64,000 nt of DNA from JAITMY01 sp031553765 (GCA_031553765.1 JAVBKY010000002.1:372001-436000), one strand, 5' to 3'. Counted from the stretch's first letter, positions 18,053 through 27,124 are shown. A program made the numbers and translations. Notes: generated from the sequence alone by a model not told the origin.

Positions 18053-19885
18053 ATGGGTATTTTAAATGAACGTAGCAACATCGTCATTCGCTTTTCGGGC
18101 GACTCGGGCGATGGAATGCAGCTAACCGGAACACTTTTCTCCGACACCTCAGCACTATTGGGTTATGGCGTTGCCACTTTTCCCGATTACCCCGCCGAAA
18201 TTCGCGCACCACAGGGTACCGTAGCAGGTGTATCGGGTTTTCAGGTACACATTGGCGATAAAAAGGTAAATACTCCCGGCGATAGTTGCGATGTGCTGGT
18301 GGCCATGAACCCCGCGGCGTTAAAGGCAAACTTTAAGTCGGTAAAAAAAGATGCCACCATCATTTTGGATGTTGACACTTTTGACGAGCAGCATTTGAGT
18401 CGCGCGGGATTTTGCACCAGCGACCCTATAGCCGAGCTAAAGTTGGAAGGCTACAACGTAATATGGGCGCCCATTACATCGCTCACAAAAAACACATTGC
18501 AGGATTCAGGTGCCGATTCAAAAACTATTTTGCGTTGCAAAAATATGTTTGCGCTCGGCATTTGCTACTACCTGTTCAACCTTCCGTTGGAGCACTCCGA
18601 GTCATATTTTGAAAGCAAGTTTAAAAAGAAACCCGCGCTTATCGGCATTAACAAGGATGTGCTGAAAGGTGGCTACAACTATGCTGCCAACACGCACGCC
18701 TTTACCAATACTTACAAAGTTGCCCCGGCGCACATGGACAAGGGCGTTTACCGTACCATTAACGGTAACGTTGCCACGGCTTGGGGATTGATTGCCGCCT
18801 CCGAAAAATCGGGACGCAAGTTATTCTGCGGCTCCTACCCCATTACACCCGCCACGGGAATTTTGGAGGAACTTGCCGCACGCAAAGATTTAGGCGCGGT
18901 AACGCTACAAGCCGAGGACGAAATTGCAGGTATCTGCACCGCTATTGGCGCCTCGTTCGCAGGCAATCTTGCCGTTACCACCACCTCCGGTCCCGGTCTC
19001 GCGCTTAAGGGCGAAGCCATTGGCCTTGCCGTAATGACGGAATTGCCGCTGGTAATTGTGGATGTACAGCGTAGCGGTCCCTCAACAGGTATTCCTACCA
19101 AAACCGAGCAATCGGATTTGATGCAGGCACTTTACGGTCGCAACGGCGAAAGCCCTGTGGTAGTAATGGCTGCCAGCTCTCCTTCGGATTGCTTCAACGC
19201 GGCTTTTTATGCTGCAAAAATAGCGCTTGAGCACATGACTCCTGTCATTCTGCTTACCGACGGATTTATAGCCAACGGTTCGGAACCGTGGAAAGTACCA
19301 AGCATGAAGGACTTCCCCGTTATAGTTCCCCCCATTGTACCCGAAGGCGAAACAGGCTACATGCCCTACAAGCGCGACGAGCAACGTCTGGCGCGTCGTT
19401 GGGCAATTCCCGGAACCAAGGGTTTAGAACACCGTGTAGGCGGTTTGGAAAAGGACTCGCTGAAAGGCAGCGCCTCACACGACCCAATGAACCACCAAAA
19501 GATGACTGACCTGCGCGCGGCTAAAGTTGAGCGTGTGGCAGAATACATGCCCGAACAAACAATTGTTGGCGAACCCGAAGGCGATTTGCTTGTGGTTGGC
19601 TGGGGCGGTACATACGGCCACCTTTTGTCTGCCGTAACACAAATGCAAGGCAAGGGCAAAAAAGTTAGCCTTGCACACTTCAACTACATTAACCCAATGC
19701 CAAAAAATGCAGAAGCGGTGTTGAGCAAGTTCAAGAAAGTTATTGTTTGCGAACTCAACATGGGACAGTTTGCAGGCGTGCTTCGCATGAAGTTCCCGCA
19801 CATACCCGTATTGCAGCACAATAAGGTACAAGGCTTGCCCTTCACGGTTGAAGAGTTGGTTGCAAAATTTGAAACGCTAATTTAG
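18053..19885 (+). CDS. korA: 2-oxoglutarate:ferredoxin oxidoreductase, fused gamma-alpha subunit
   Basis: With KorB this enzyme decarboxylates 2-oxoglutarate to succinyl-CoA and reduces ferredoxin. The 610-residue protein has an N-terminal gamma domain (about 1-190, RFSGDSGDGMQLTG and FPDYPAEIRAPQGT) fused to the alpha pyrimidine-binding domain (from about 225, GNVATAWGLIAA and SYPITPATGILEEL). The C-terminal transketolase-like part contains VVGWGGTYGHLL. This length and fusion are usual for KorA in the phylum. korB follows after 89 bp of spacer that contains a dispersed repeat. Confidence 0.94.
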   Translation: MGILNERSNIVIRFSGDSGDGMQLTGTLFSDTSALLGYGVATFPDYPAEIRAPQGTVAGVSGFQVHIGDKKVNTPGDSCDVLVAMNPAALKANFKSVKKDATIILDVDTFDEQHLSRAGFCTSDPIAELKLEGYNVIWAPITSLTKNTLQDSGADSKTILRCKNMFALGICYYLFNLPLEHSESYFESKFKKKPALIGINKDVLKGGYNYAANTHAFTNTYKVAPAHMDKGVYRTINGNVATAWGLIAASEKSGRKLFCGSYPITPATGILEELAARKDLGAVTLQAEDEIAGICTAIGASFAGNLAVTTTSGPGLALKGEAIGLAVMTELPLVIVDVQRSGPSTGIPTKTEQSDLMQALYGRNGESPVVVMAASSPSDCFNAAFYAAKIALEHMTPVILLTDGFIANGSEPWKVPSMKDFPVIVPPIVPEGETGYMPYKRDEQRLARRWAIPGTKGLEHRVGGLEKDSLKGSASHDPMNHQKMTDLRAAKVERVAEYMPEQTIVGEPEGDLLVVGWGGTYGHLLSAVTQMQGKGKKVSLAHFNYINPMPKNAEAVLSKFKKVIVCELNMGQFAGVLRMKFPHIPVLQHNKVQGLPFTVEELVAKFETLI

Positions 19886-19920
19886 AGATTAGGGATTAGA
19901 GGCTAGTGATTAGAGCGTGT

Positions 19921-19953
19921 TGTCACACTGAGCCTGTCGAAGTGGTGTGAGGG
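19921..19953 (+). repeat. Dispersed repeat TGTCACACTGAGCCTGTCGA... (copy 1, inside the kor operon)
   Basis: This 33-bp element recurs at 21040-21072 in the same orientation and at 27095-27124 inverted. It lies between korA and korB and would be transcribed with them. Confidence 0.8.
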
Positions 19954-19974
19954 AAAAATAGAAAAATAGAAAAA

Positions 19975-21000
19975 ATGGAACATATCTTATATACTCCGCA
20001 AGATTTTAAGAGCGACGTAGAAGTTCGCTGGTGCCCGGGCTGTGGCGACCACGCCATACTAGCTGCGGTACAACGTGTACTACCCGAAGTTTCGATGCTG
20101 ACAAGACAACCCAAGGAGAACTTCACATTCATTTCCGGTATTGGTTGCTCATCGCGCTTTCCGTACTACATGCATGCCTACGGTATGCACAGTATCCACG
20201 GTCGCGCTACGGCTATTTCTACCGGCGTAAAAGTGGCTAACCCCAAACTCAGCGTATGGCAGGTAACCGGCGACGGTGATGCCTTGGCTATCGGCGGAAA
20301 CCACTTTATTCACGCCATTCGCCGCAATATCAACATCAACATTTTGTTGTTCAACAACGAAATTTACGGCCTCACTAAAGGTCAATATTCTCCTACCTCA
20401 AAGTTGGGTTTAGTAACCAAAACATCACCTTTCGGTACAGTAGAACGTCCATTTAACCCTGGTGAGTTGGTAATTGGCGCTACGGGAACATTCTTCGCTC
20501 GCTCGCTCGACGTAGAGGTAAAGCTCAGCTCAGAATGCATGAAGGCTGCCGCGCTACACAACGGTTGCTCTGTAGTTGAAGTGCTGCAAAACTGCGTAAT
20601 ATTTAACGATAAAACGCACGATGCATTTGCAGGTCGTGAGGTACGTGAGGAGAACACCATCGTGCTGCGTCACGGCGAACCAATGATTTTTGGAAAAAAT
20701 AAGGACAAGGGACTTGTGCTTGAAGGCACCCACCTTAAGGTTGTAAAACTCGGAGAAAACGGCATTACCGAAAAGGATATTTTGGTGCACAATGTAAGCG
20801 AGCAAGACCCGGGCATACACACGCAGTTGGCCTCTATGAAAGGTCCTAACTTCCCTGTGGCATTTGGCGTTATTCGCTCGGTAAAGGACGCAACTTACGA
20901 TGACAAGGTACACGAGCAAGTAGCCATGGTACAAAGCAAGCGCACCATAACCAATATGGACGAGCTGCTGCACAGCGGTGAAACCTGGGAGGTAAAATAA
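19975..21000 (+). CDS. korB: 2-oxoglutarate:ferredoxin oxidoreductase, beta subunit
   Basis: KorB is the thiamine-pyrophosphate and iron-sulfur subunit. In 341 residues it shows the Cys motif RWCPGCGDHAIL (about 19-30), a further Cys in ISGIGCSSRFPYY (about 53), the TPP-binding GDGDALAIGGNHFIHA (about 100-115) and LLFNNEIYGLTKGQ (about 124-137). It partners with KorA just upstream. The pair supplies reduced ferredoxin and fits an anaerobic or microaerobic lifestyle. Confidence 0.95.
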   Translation: MEHILYTPQDFKSDVEVRWCPGCGDHAILAAVQRVLPEVSMLTRQPKENFTFISGIGCSSRFPYYMHAYGMHSIHGRATAISTGVKVANPKLSVWQVTGDGDALAIGGNHFIHAIRRNININILLFNNEIYGLTKGQYSPTSKLGLVTKTSPFGTVERPFNPGELVIGATGTFFARSLDVEVKLSSECMKAAALHNGCSVVEVLQNCVIFNDKTHDAFAGREVREENTIVLRHGEPMIFGKNKDKGLVLEGTHLKVVKLGENGITEKDILVHNVSEQDPGIHTQLASMKGPNFPVAFGVIRSVKDATYDDKVHEQVAMVQSKRTITNMDELLHSGETWEVK

Positions 21001-21039
21001 GTAGGCAGTTTGCAGTAGGCAATGTGGGTAAGCGTGTGC

Positions 21040-21072
21040 TGTCACACTGAGCCTGTCGAAGTGGTGCGAGGG
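21040..21072 (+). repeat. Dispersed repeat TGTCACACTGAGCCTGTCGA... (copy 2)
   Basis: This near-identical copy of 19921-19953 differs by one base in the last third (GTGCGAGGG against GTGTGAGGG). It lies in the korB-pepE spacer. Confidence 0.8.
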
Positions 21073-21112
21073 CGAGTTGATAAAAAGATAAATTGATAAA
21101 AAGATAAATGCT

Positions 21113-21820
21113 ATGAATTTGCTTCTAATCAGCAATTCAACCAATGCAGGCGAGCCTTACCTCGAATACTGCAAGCAAGATATTGCGGACTTTTTAAAGC
21201 AACAAGGTGTAACCAAAGCGTTGTTTTTCCCTTTTGCCGCGGTTACCTTTTCATTCCACGAGTACGAAGAAAAAGTACAGGCAAAATTAGCACCGCTGGG
21301 CATTACCGTTGAAAGTATCCATCGCTCCATTGATTCTCACAAGGCAGTAGCCGAAGCGCAGGCAATCATAGTTGGCGGCGGCAACACTTTTCATCTACTC
21401 AAAAGCATTCAGGATTTAGATTTAGTTGAGGCCATTCGTGCAAAAGTACAAAACGGAACGCCTTACGTGGGCTGGAGCGCGGGCAGCAACCTTGCGTGCC
21501 CTACCATTTGCACCACCAACGATATGCCTATTGTTGAACCTCACACCTTCGAGGCATTTAACTTCGTTCCGTTTCAAATCAACCCGCACTACCTTGATGC
21601 ACATCCCGAGGGGCATGGCGGGGAAACGCGTGAGCAACGTATACAAGAATACATTGTTGCTAACCCGCAACGCTATGTTGCCGGGCTACGCGAGGCCTGC
21701 ATGTTGACTTATGTAGGCGGAAAGTTAGAGCTGATTGGTAACCGTACCATGCGTATATTTAAGCATGGAGAGGAAACCAAGGAGTTGAAGACCGGTGATG
21801 ATTTACAATTTTTACTTTAG
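21113..21820 (+). CDS. pepE: Dipeptidase E (peptidase E, S51 family)
   Basis: PepE is a cytoplasmic serine peptidase that cleaves dipeptides with N-terminal aspartate. The 235-residue protein has the S51 nucleophile motif VGWSAGSNLACPT with Ser near 121. It also has the glycine loop AIIVGGGNTFHLL (about 84-96) and INPHYLDAHPEGHGGETR with the catalytic His near 162. The next gene begins 6 bp after the stop codon, so the two form an operon. It probably reads on from korAB or from a promoter in the repeat-rich spacer. Confidence 0.94.
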   Translation: MNLLLISNSTNAGEPYLEYCKQDIADFLKQQGVTKALFFPFAAVTFSFHEYEEKVQAKLAPLGITVESIHRSIDSHKAVAEAQAIIVGGGNTFHLLKSIQDLDLVEAIRAKVQNGTPYVGWSAGSNLACPTICTTNDMPIVEPHTFEAFNFVPFQINPHYLDAHPEGHGGETREQRIQEYIVANPQRYVAGLREACMLTYVGGKLELIGNRTMRIFKHGEETKELKTGDDLQFLL

Positions 21821-21826
21821 GCAACA

Positions 21827-22480
21827 ATGAAGCAAATTATAGACATTGAAACGTGGGAAAGGAAAAATATTTATACCTACTTCGCTTCATTTCTTAATCC
21901 TAACTTTTCCATCACTGCCGACGTAGAATGTGGCAATGCCAAGGAAAATGCCAAACAAAGAGGGCAATCTTTTTTCATCTGCTACGTATACGCTATACTA
22001 CGTGCAGCCAACGAAATTAAGGAGTTACGCTACCGCCATGAAGACGGGAAAGTGGTGCTATACGACCATGTAGATTTATCCACCGCCGTAAAAACAGGCG
22101 ACAACGGTGAGTATGCAGGGGCACGCATTCCCTACATAGAAGACTTTGAAACTTTCTACAAAGAAGCGCTACAAATTATCAAGAATATACCTAAGGGAAA
22201 AGAGCCTTTTGAGGAGGACTTGAAGCAGGGCGCCAGTGGTGTGGAGGATGTAGGGGTAATACTGGTAAGCGCCATGCCCGACTTATACTTTAGCGCCACA
22301 ACTCCCGCACAAATGAAAGCCGGAGGTAATCAATATCCCCTACTGAACGTGGGGAAAATGGTGCTGCGTGAGGGCAAAAACTACATACCTGTGAGCATAA
22401 CCGCAGATCACGGTTTTGTTGATGGATTTCACTTTACCGCATTCTTCAAAAAAACGGAAGAGTATCTAAAGTCGCTGTAG
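21827..22480 (+). CDS. Chloramphenicol acetyltransferase-like (type A CAT fold) protein
   Basis: This 217-residue acyl-CoA transferase has the CAT fold. The active-site motif is ADHGFVDGFHF, with the catalytic His near 195. It aligns in length and order with CAT (N-terminal ETWERKNIYTYF, FFICYVYAILRAANEI). Chromosomal members of this family are usually housekeeping acetyltransferases of unknown substrate, so resistance should not be assumed. It is coupled to pepE and has no mobile-element context. Confidence 0.85.
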   Translation: MKQIIDIETWERKNIYTYFASFLNPNFSITADVECGNAKENAKQRGQSFFICYVYAILRAANEIKELRYRHEDGKVVLYDHVDLSTAVKTGDNGEYAGARIPYIEDFETFYKEALQIIKNIPKGKEPFEEDLKQGASGVEDVGVILVSAMPDLYFSATTPAQMKAGGNQYPLLNVGKMVLREGKNYIPVSITADHGFVDGFHFTAFFKKTEEYLKSL

Positions 22481-22502
22481 CTACTACTCGGAAGCAAAAG
22501 CA

Positions 22503-24389
22503 TCAAAACTTAAAATCTATTCCACCCATGAATACCACCCCCGGCATGGGAAATCCGTAGTTAATGGTATAGGATTGATTTGTCAAATTATCTCCATTGA
22601 AAAACAGAGATAGCCACTTGTAAAGCCTGCAAGAAATTTTTCCATTCAACAGCAGATAATTCTCCGTTTGTGGATTATCCCCCACCTTTGTATATAAATC
22701 ACCCACATATTGCAAGCTGGATGCGATGGTAAATCGTGAGATGCTCCATGCAACATTGAAAAAAGCCTGATGCTTGGGCGCGGCTAGAATGGGTGTATCA
22801 GTGTGAAGAAAGCTGTAGTTAGCATTTAACTCTAATGTGGGCAACACGCGATAATCTCCTGCAAATTCAAAGCCTGTATTGATAAATTTGCCTACATTCT
22901 TATTCTTATCCTGTCCGTTTTCCTTCACCACCTGAATCATATTTTTTCCCTTAGCCACAAAAGCATTTAATTCCAATGCCAACTTTCCATCTAACATTCT
23001 CTGCAGAATGGAACATTCGAAATTCACCATTGATTCGGGCTTCAAATCTGGATTTGCGACAGGACCGTACATGTACAGTTCTCGAATATTAGGACTACGA
23101 AAACCCTTGGAGATAGAGGCCTTTAAATCCGTTTTATGTGTCGCGCGAAAAACAACACCAACCTGTGGCACCCACTCTGCTCCATACGTCTCATTCATCT
23201 CCAAACGCGCGCCAGCATTCAACGTCCACTTACTCGCCAAGGTTTGCTGAATCAGCAGGTAGGTGGCTCCTTCATAAACATTTTTGTCAATAATATTTGA
23301 TGTGCCTACGCTATTTACAGAGTCATTCCAGGCATGTCCGCCCCATGTTTTGTAGTCAAAACCAAGGGTAATTAAATTGCCCTTAAAAAGTCGCAGCGAC
23401 TCATAAAGGGTAAGTCCCGCATTGTAATCATTAGAGTTAAAAATAATGGGACGCGGTTGTCCGTTCAACCAGCCATCGTTTACTTTATGACGACCAAAGT
23501 TGTAAAATGCTTGAACCGCACCGCTCGCCCTTTCATAGCTATTTTCAAGCGAAAATGAGCAGGTTCCGCGCAAGGCATTTGCCCAGCTATCAATCAGCGG
23601 TGCTTGCTCCGTGCCCGGATTATTGGTTGTAAAGTAGGCCAAAATAGCATCAGAAGAGGCATTCCAATGTGAGGAAAACTCATACCCCACTTTTGCATAG
23701 CCATCTACTATATTAAACTCCGAATTCTCCCTATGGCCATCGGTTCTATCGTAGTTGAGCGAAAGATAGGAGTTAAATTTTCCCTTCTTTCCTCCTACAT
23801 TAATCATGTATTTTTGCGTGTTGTACGAGCCATATAAAAGTCGTCCTCGACCATGCAGCCCATCCTCCTTGGCTTTTCGCGTAATAATATTTACCACGCC
23901 CCCCATAGCGTTGGAGCCATATAGCAACGAGGCCGGACCTCGCACAACTTCCACCCGATCTGCATCAGCATTCGAATAGGTGTCGGGTAGGTGATGGCCA
24001 AAAATACCTGCCCACTGCGGTTGCCCATCAAAAAGCATAAGTACCTTATTGCCTCCACCTACTCCACGAATATTGAGTGCGCCTGCTGCCCCCGTAGCAA
24101 TACCAAAGCCTGTTACACCACGTTCTGTAACAAACAAACCGGGAATACGTTCTGAAAGGATTGGTAAAATAGACGACTCGCCACTCTCATCTATCACCTT
24201 ACTTGAAATGACAGAAATAGTAAGCGGCACCTGATTTCGGTTGACTAAAGTTTTGGTTGCACTTACAACAACCTCATCTATGGCAATGGTATCGGTTGCT
24301 TGAGCGAGTAGGTGGAACGGGAGATTAAAAGAAAAGAGAATACAGATTAGAGAACAAAAAACATTTTTCGTTTTGGAGAGGAAGCACAT
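22503..24389 (-). CDS. TonB-dependent outer-membrane receptor (non-SusC type)
   Basis: The 628-residue receptor has a signal peptide (about 1-30), a TonB-box region IDEVVVSATKTLVNRN (about 38-53), and a plug (to about 165, RVEVVRGPASLLYGSNAMGGVVNIITRK). A 22-strand-type barrel ends in VVFMGGIDFKF. It lacks the extra N-terminal domain of SusC proteins, so it looks like a siderophore, haem or cobalamin type receptor. The ligand is unknown. It begins 20 bp after the DUF151 nuclease gene on the same strand, so the two are probably co-transcribed. Confidence 0.9.
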   Translation of the reverse strand: MCFLSKTKNVFCSLICILFSFNLPFHLLAQATDTIAIDEVVVSATKTLVNRNQVPLTISVISSKVIDESGESSILPILSERIPGLFVTERGVTGFGIATGAAGALNIRGVGGGNKVLMLFDGQPQWAGIFGHHLPDTYSNADADRVEVVRGPASLLYGSNAMGGVVNIITRKAKEDGLHGRGRLLYGSYNTQKYMINVGGKKGKFNSYLSLNYDRTDGHRENSEFNIVDGYAKVGYEFSSHWNASSDAILAYFTTNNPGTEQAPLIDSWANALRGTCSFSLENSYERASGAVQAFYNFGRHKVNDGWLNGQPRPIIFNSNDYNAGLTLYESLRLFKGNLITLGFDYKTWGGHAWNDSVNSVGTSNIIDKNVYEGATYLLIQQTLASKWTLNAGARLEMNETYGAEWVPQVGVVFRATHKTDLKASISKGFRSPNIRELYMYGPVANPDLKPESMVNFECSILQRMLDGKLALELNAFVAKGKNMIQVVKENGQDKNKNVGKFINTGFEFAGDYRVLPTLELNANYSFLHTDTPILAAPKHQAFFNVAWSISRFTIASSLQYVGDLYTKVGDNPQTENYLLLNGKISCRLYKWLSLFFNGDNLTNQSYTINYGFPMPGVVFMGGIDFKF

Positions 24390-24409
24390 GCACGCAATAC
24401 TTACTTAAA

Positions 24410-24973
24410 TTACCCTTTCGCCTTTATCGCATCCCGTATTTTCGAAGCCTCCTCATAATTCTCGGCTTCAACCGATTCATCAAGCAGCTGCTTGAGTTCA
24501 TCAACATTTTTGTGCGAATAATCGGTGGCAGCGGTAAGCGGTTCGTGCGCTTTATTCTCCTCCTTAAAGTCAATAACAATACCCGCCTTTTCCATCACCT
24601 CTTCAGTAGTGTAAATAGGGCATCCAAAACGCAGCGCAAACACCACAGCATCTGATGTACGCGCTTCAAGCATTTTCTCTTGCTCGCCATTATCGCACAC
24701 TATGCGGGTATAAAATATTCCTCGCTCAATGCCGTAAATATCCACCTCCTTAAACTGAATATTGAACAACTCGGCAAACTGCGCAAAGAGTTCGTGCGTA
24801 AGCGGGCGTGGCGCCTGCATTTTCTCAATTTGCATTACAATGGCTTGCGCCTCAAAATCACCAATAATAAGCGGAATACGCCTCTTTCCCTCCACCTCCT
24901 CCAGTATCAGCGCATAGGCACCACTCATGGTGTGGCTGAGAGATATACCAAGAACCTTAAGTTGTATCTTCAT
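24410..24973 (-). CDS. Bifunctional nuclease (DUF151) with C-terminal UVR motif
   Basis: The 187-residue protein has an N-terminal DUF151/BFN domain (about 1-130, GAYALILEEVEGKRRIPLIIG and LEARTSDAVVFALRFGCPI). A C-terminal UvrB/UvrC-type helical pair follows (about 150-187, LKQLLDESVEAENYEEASK). DUF151 members have been reported as nucleases, but the biological role is poorly defined. It heads a minus-strand pair with the TonB receptor. The upstream spacer is filled with ATTACGAATTA-type words. Confidence 0.9.
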   Translation of the reverse strand: MKIQLKVLGISLSHTMSGAYALILEEVEGKRRIPLIIGDFEAQAIVMQIEKMQAPRPLTHELFAQFAELFNIQFKEVDIYGIERGIFYTRIVCDNGEQEKMLEARTSDAVVFALRFGCPIYTTEEVMEKAGIVIDFKEENKAHEPLTAATDYSHKNVDELKQLLDESVEAENYEEASKIRDAIKAKG

Positions 24974-25149
24974 AAAATTACGAATTAAAAATTACGAATT
25001 ACGAATTAACCCGTAATCTATTTTGCTTTCAAGGGTTACCGAGGCGCATATTCTATATTATGTAAATATAATAAAAAAACGAACTACAAACTTTGACCTG
25101 TGGTCAAAATTCGTAATTCGTAATTTTTAATTCGTAATTAGAAAATCGC

Positions 25150-25785
25150 CTAAAAGCGATTTTCTATCACTTTCCAATCTATCAAATCCCAGAAAGCAGT
25201 TACGTGGTCGGCACGGCGATTTTGGTAGTCGAGGTAGTAGGCATGCTCCCACACGTCGCAACCAAGCAGCGCTTGCTGTCCGCGCTTCAGCGGGTTGCCG
25301 GCATTTTGCTCCTGCGTAATGGCAAGCGTGCCATCGGCATTCTTTACCAACCATGACCAGCCTGAGCCAAATAAGCCGACTGAAGCCTTATTAAACTGAT
25401 CCTTAAAAGCGTCGAATGAACCGAAGGTTTTATCAATAGCCTCCGCCAACTTACCCGTAGGCTTAGCCTGTGGCTTAGGCGAGAATTGGTTGAAGTAAAA
25501 TGTATGATTCCAAACCTGTCCTGCGTTATTGAAAATTGCACCTTCCGACTGCTTTACAATCGTTTCCAGATCGGCATTTTCAAACGGTGTACCTACAACC
25601 AAGTTGTTAAGGTTGTTTACGTAGGCTTGCAAGTGTTTACCATAGTGAAATTCCATGGTTTGCTTGCTGATTTTGGGTGCGAGCGCATCCAGCTCGTACG
25701 GCAATTTTGGTAGTTCGAATTTCATGGCGTTAACATTTAAGTAAGACATTAATAGTATCAATACTAAAGGCAGAAACTTTTTCAT
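25150..25785 (-). CDS. sodB: Iron/manganese superoxide dismutase with an apparent signal peptide
   Basis: This Fe/Mn SOD (211 residues) has metal ligands in EFHYGKHLQAYV (His near 47), NHTFYF (His near 94), and DVWEHAYYLDY (Asp and His near 176-180). The core starts at the Met near residue 21 (MKFELPKLPYELDALAP), where cytoplasmic SODs normally begin. The 20 residues before it, MKKFLPLVLILLMSYLNVNA, have the form of a signal peptide ending in an AXA-like site. So it is either exported or translated from the internal Met. Metal preference cannot be decided by eye. Confidence 0.93.
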   Translation of the reverse strand: MKKFLPLVLILLMSYLNVNAMKFELPKLPYELDALAPKISKQTMEFHYGKHLQAYVNNLNNLVVGTPFENADLETIVKQSEGAIFNNAGQVWNHTFYFNQFSPKPQAKPTGKLAEAIDKTFGSFDAFKDQFNKASVGLFGSGWSWLVKNADGTLAITQEQNAGNPLKRGQQALLGCDVWEHAYYLDYQNRRADHVTAFWDLIDWKVIENRF

Positions 25786-25934
25786 AACACTTAGTATTTT
25801 AGTTTGTAAGAGCTAAGTTACGCCTTATTTTTATTGGTTATCTTCTCATTATGCTAATTTACCATTCAAGCAATTTCCCTCACATTTTTACATAGTTAGA
25901 AAGGGTTGTTTACACTTTTTAAAAGGCATATTCA

Positions 25935-26099
25935 CAGCCCGTAGGGCTGAAATATTGGTAGTAACGAAGAGCTGTAATGTGTTGCGCGCGGAGCAAGCTT
26001 TTCCCCAGATATAGGCTTTTGCTCCGCGCGCTGCCCACACGCTATATCCAGCCACCAGGGGCTTCACCCCTGGCTACAAGGGTTCCGCGCCGATGGCGC
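25935..26099. repeat. Composite intergenic element of four successive palindromes
   Basis: The four palindromes are CAGCCC-GTA-GGGCTG (25935-25949), a 13-bp stem GCGCGCGGAGCAA (25984-25996 with 26019-26031), CCAGGGG-CCCCTGG (26055-26073) and GCGCC-GAT-GGCGC (26087-26099). The block is GC-rich against an AT-rich spacer. No coding frame runs through it. It lies upstream of sodB and beyond the rlmB terminator. Confidence 0.75.
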
Positions 26100-26114
26100 T
26101 AAATACAACAAGTA

Positions 26115-26148
26115 ACAAAAAAGGCATACGACTAATACCGTATGCCTT
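26115..26148 (-). terminator. Intrinsic terminator of rlmB
   Basis: In the minus-strand RNA, AAGGCATACG pairs with CGTATGCCTT (26121-26130 with 26139-26148) around an 8-nt loop and is followed by a U-run. It lies about 55 bp past the rlmB stop codon. Confidence 0.8.
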
Positions 26149-26157
26149 GCGTAAATG

Positions 26158-26189
26158 ACCCTAACAGGGTTTTAAGACCCTGTTAGGGT
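26158..26189. repeat. ACCCTAACAGGGT inverted repeat
   Basis: The perfect 13-bp arms ACCCTAACAGGGT (26158-26170) and ACCCTGTTAGGGT (26177-26189) enclose a 6-nt loop. A single arm of the same motif (ACCCTAACAGGGTCTTA) occurs at about 16971-16986 beside thiL, so it is a dispersed word. Confidence 0.75.
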
Positions 26190-26203
26190 TATGGGGGACT
26201 ATT

Positions 26204-27052
26204 CTACTTAATCTGTCGCTGTCTTACCACCTCAAACAGCATAACTGCTGCAGCCGCGCTTACGTTGAGCGAAGCAATGGTGCCGCAAAGCGGAATCTTC
26301 ACCAAGGCATCGGCAGCACGCATAACCTCAGGCGAAATTCCGGTTTCCTCCGAGCCCATTACTATAGCTGTGGGCTTATCCAGCTCTACAGCGTATAAAT
26401 CGTTCTCGGCCTTCTCCGTAGCTGCAACTATCTGTATGCCGCTATCGCGCAAAAAGTAAATTGCGCTGCGAAGGCTCGGCACACGGCACACAGGCACAAT
26501 GTTAAGCGCTCCTGCCGATGTCTTAAGGGCATCACCGTTGATTTGCGCAGCCCCCTTGGCGGGAACCACTATGGCGTGCACACCCGCGCACTCAGCCGAA
26601 CGGGCTATAGCACCAAAGTTACGAACGTCGGTTACGTTGTCAAGCAGCAGCACCAATGGCGTTTCACCACGTTCAACCACGCTTATCACCGTTTCCTCCA
26701 AATTGGCATACTCAATAAGAGAGGCAAGGGCCACCACCCCTTGGTGATTTTTTTGCGTAAGCGAGTTCAACTTTTCAAGCGGCACGTACTGTACAGGAAC
26801 TTGATTTTCGTTAATCAGTGTCAGCAACTCTTGCACCAAGTCACCATCCAAACCTTTTTTCAGCATCACCTTGTCTATTTCGCGACCGCTTTGTATGGCT
26901 TCCATCACAGGACGTATGCCGAAAAGCATATTCTCAGGCGCCGGCTTGCGAGGCTTGAAAAATGGTTTTTTCTCAAATCGATTATTCGATGAGCCATGCT
27001 CATTAGAGCCTCGGTTTGAATGATCGTTGTATCGTTCGTCGTTGTATCCCAT
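26204..27052 (-). CDS. rlmB: 23S rRNA (guanosine-2'-O)-methyltransferase, RlmB family
   Basis: This SPOUT-class TrmH-family enzyme has 282 residues. After a disordered, Asn/Arg-rich N-terminus (1-40) comes the substrate-binding domain (LFGIRPVMEAIQSG, about 43-56). The knotted SAM domain has the motifs LDNVTDVRNFGAIARSAEC (about 138), IVMGSEETGIS (about 232) and IPLCGTIASLNVSAAAAVML (about 255). The family methylates G2251 of 23S rRNA in E. coli. The charged N-terminal tail is longer than in E. coli RlmB. Confidence 0.92.
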   Translation of the reverse strand: MGYNDERYNDHSNRGSNEHGSSNNRFEKKPFFKPRKPAPENMLFGIRPVMEAIQSGREIDKVMLKKGLDGDLVQELLTLINENQVPVQYVPLEKLNSLTQKNHQGVVALASLIEYANLEETVISVVERGETPLVLLLDNVTDVRNFGAIARSAECAGVHAIVVPAKGAAQINGDALKTSAGALNIVPVCRVPSLRSAIYFLRDSGIQIVAATEKAENDLYAVELDKPTAIVMGSEETGISPEVMRAADALVKIPLCGTIASLNVSAAAAVMLFEVVRQRQIK

Positions 27053-27094
27053 TTTATTATTCGTAATTCTTAATTTTTAATTCGTAACTTATCC

Positions 27095-27124
27095 CACGCA
27101 CCACTTCGACAGGCTCAGTGTGAC
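27095..27124 (-). repeat. Dispersed repeat TGTCACACTGAGCCTGTCGA... (copy 3, inverted)
   Basis: This is the reverse complement of the elements at 19921 and 21040. It lies in the spacer between rlmB and the ABC-F gene, next to ATTATCAATTGTCC-type word repeats. Confidence 0.8.

Noticed and set aside
21827..22480. Chloramphenicol resistance gene
   Set aside because: It has the CAT fold and active site, but it sits in a housekeeping operon with pepE and without mobile elements. Resistance cannot be inferred.
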